Below, piece after piece: positions 39,553 to 40,234 of a DNA stretch of 40,234 nucleotides (within the stretch, counting starts at the first letter, position 1; each line of letters starts with the position of its first letter). Where the stretch lies: the NCBI GenBank assembly GCA_031406575.1, contig JANOHP010000028.1, positions 1-40,234 of the forward strand. The letters are read 5' to 3'. The notes under the pieces are model-generated. The model was not told where the DNA came from. It searched no databases and saw only the letters and a list, made by a program, of their open reading frames with translations. The translations under genes and the position numbers were made by a program. This DNA is from Ga0077555 sp031406575. GTDB taxonomy: Bacteria; Pseudomonadota; Alphaproteobacteria; Rhizobiales; Hyphomicrobiaceae.

Positions 39553-39936
39553 TCAACTCCGCTCGAGCAGTTCGATCGAGATGTTGTCGGGGCCGGTGAG
39601 AAACGCGATGCGGGTGCCGGGACGGATCGTTTCGGGACCGCGCGTGAAGACGACGCCTTTGGCTTTGAGTTCGTCGCAGACGGCGTCGATGCCCTTCACC
39701 TCGAGGCCGAAGTGATCGAGCCCGCGCAAGGGGTGGGCCGCTTCGGTCGCGGCTTTCGGATCGCCGCTGACGTCGAGGATGAAGATGTTGGCGCCGCCGA
39801 GCTTCATGTCGATGCGCAGCTTGCCGCCCGGCATCGAGTGCGTCACCTGGGCGCCGAACATCTTCTCGTAGAAGGCGGCGGTGGCTTCCGGGGCGCGCGA
39901 AAACAAGTGGATGTGATCGAAATTGAAGCTGGTCAT
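39553..39936 (-). CDS. VOC-superfamily (glyoxalase/dioxygenase fold) protein
   Basis: 127 residues, CGGAGA upstream of ATG 39936. Paired beta-alpha-beta-beta-beta modules: FDHIHLFSRAPEATAAFYEKMFG with His8, LDHFGLEVKGIDAVCDEL with His75, and the C-terminal ISIELLER with a Glu. These residues fit the metal ligands of glyoxalase I or extradiol-type VOC enzymes. The reaction is not predictable. Its place between the LLM oxygenase and the epimerase suggests small-molecule catabolism. Confidence 0.92.
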   Translation of the reverse strand: MTSFNFDHIHLFSRAPEATAAFYEKMFGAQVTHSMPGGKLRIDMKLGGANIFILDVSGDPKAATEAAHPLRGLDHFGLEVKGIDAVCDELKAKGVVFTRGPETIRPGTRIAFLTGPDNISIELLERS

Positions 39937-40034
39937 GGCGATGTCTCCGGGAGGAACTTTTGACGTCGCAGATCATCGCGGGCTCGATCGGGGAACGCAA
40001 CCCTGTCAGGTAGCGTCGTGCCGATGAGGCAGGT

Positions 40035-40234
40035 TCAGCCCCACAGCGCCGGCTCGGGCGGATAGACCGTGCCACCATCATAGCGCAGGCCTGGCGCGCG
40101 ATCCCCTGCCAGCAGCAAGGGACCATCGAGATCGACCCAGGCAGCGCGCTGCGCCAGCAGCAACGCCGGAGCCATGCCGAGCGAGGTGCCGACCATGCAC
40201 CCGATCATGATCTTCAAACCGGCGGCTTGCGCCG
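40035..40234 (-). CDS. dipeptide epimerase (enolase superfamily), C-terminal fragment
   Basis: The last ~65 residues before the stop; the rest is beyond the right edge. The sequence AAGLKIMIGCMVGTSLGMAP, LLLAQRAAWVDLDGPLLLA, then DRAPGLRYDGG and YPPEPALWG, is the conserved end of L-Ala-D/L-Glu-type dipeptide epimerases. It includes the GCMVGTS strand and the VDLDGP motif that shape the dipeptide site. These enzymes epimerise murein-derived or other dipeptides using Mg2+. The catalytic Lys pair lies outside the window. Confidence 0.85.
   Translation of the reverse strand, partial: AQAAGLKIMIGCMVGTSLGMAPALLLAQRAAWVDLDGPLLLAGDRAPGLRYDGGTVYPPEPALWG

Noticed and set aside
1..40234. tRNA/rRNA genes, CRISPR arrays, transposases, phage or conjugation genes
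   Set aside because: Looked for by eye on both strands. No cloverleaf with a CCA end or TTCGA loop in context, no regular repeat-spacer array, and no transposase, integrase or RAYT gene was seen.

Overview
The window is GC-rich and densely coded. It looks like the chromosome of an alphaproteobacterium, most likely of the order Hyphomicrobiales (Rhizobiales). Three conserved gene orders support this: secB / fxsA / Tim44-domain gene / mltA / Smr gene; rplY-pth-ychF; and DUF815 ATPase / yajC-secD-secF-Mth938-phytoene-synthase-like gene. A DUF6460 gene, a CtrA-type TTAA-N7-TTAAC box and a GTTC-N7-GTTC LexA box point the same way. No rRNA, tRNA, CRISPR array, insertion sequence or phage gene was recognised.

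Layout. 1-1846 (-): N-terminal 615 residues of a giant repeat adhesin that runs off the left edge, with a CtrA-like box upstream. 2469-3121 (+): secreted PRC-barrel protein with a LEA-like tail and a terminator. 3137-5747 (-): GNAT acetyltransferase, ssb (sigma70 promoter plus SOS box), secB, fxsA. 6065-8808 (+): Tim44-domain protein, mltA, Smr protein. 8816-12690 (-): Bug-type binding protein, ychF, pth and rplY, the last with its own promoter and a terminator-like leader. 12956-14023 (+): Tat-exported metallo-beta-lactamase-fold enzyme. 14141-16456 (-): chromate operon, a rhodanese-ChrB fusion followed by chrA. 16715-19192: atypical SDR (+) facing a thiolase-like/DUF35 pair (-). 19381-20464: a small AT-richer islet with an antitoxin-like ORF and a trypsin-fold protein that lacks its catalytic His. 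20523-23894 (-): Lhr-type helicase plus PdeM phosphoesterase. 23960-26965: DUF6460 membrane protein (+), Kef-type antiporter and DUF815 ATPase (-). 27296-32152 (+): yajC-secD-secF, Mth938-domain protein, PuuD-like membrane protein, phytoene-synthase-like protein. 32199-34961 (+): large secreted SGNH hydrolase and a double-CMD protein. 34980-40234: probable small-molecule catabolism (MDR reductase, SAF-domain dehydrogenase, SDR, LLM flavin oxidoreductase, VOC protein, and the C-terminus of a dipeptide epimerase).

Most of the window is core housekeeping: protein export (SecB, YajC-SecD-SecF), envelope (MltA, FxsA), translation (L25, Pth, YchF) and DNA maintenance (SSB, Lhr/PdeM). The less ordinary content is regulatory and repetitive. 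There are three REP/REPIN-like hairpin doublets of different sequence, a candidate attenuator ahead of rplY, an SOS box on the ssb promoter without uvrA beside it, a chr promoter flanked by a 14-bp tandem repeat and a palindrome, and a palindromic -35 hexamer that may serve two divergent promoters. Several enzymes lack signature catalytic residues (SDR, thiolase, trypsin-like protein, SGNH hydrolase). I did not find a clear new multi-gene system. The best candidates for something undescribed are the hairpin doublets, the rplY leader and the pseudo-protease islet.
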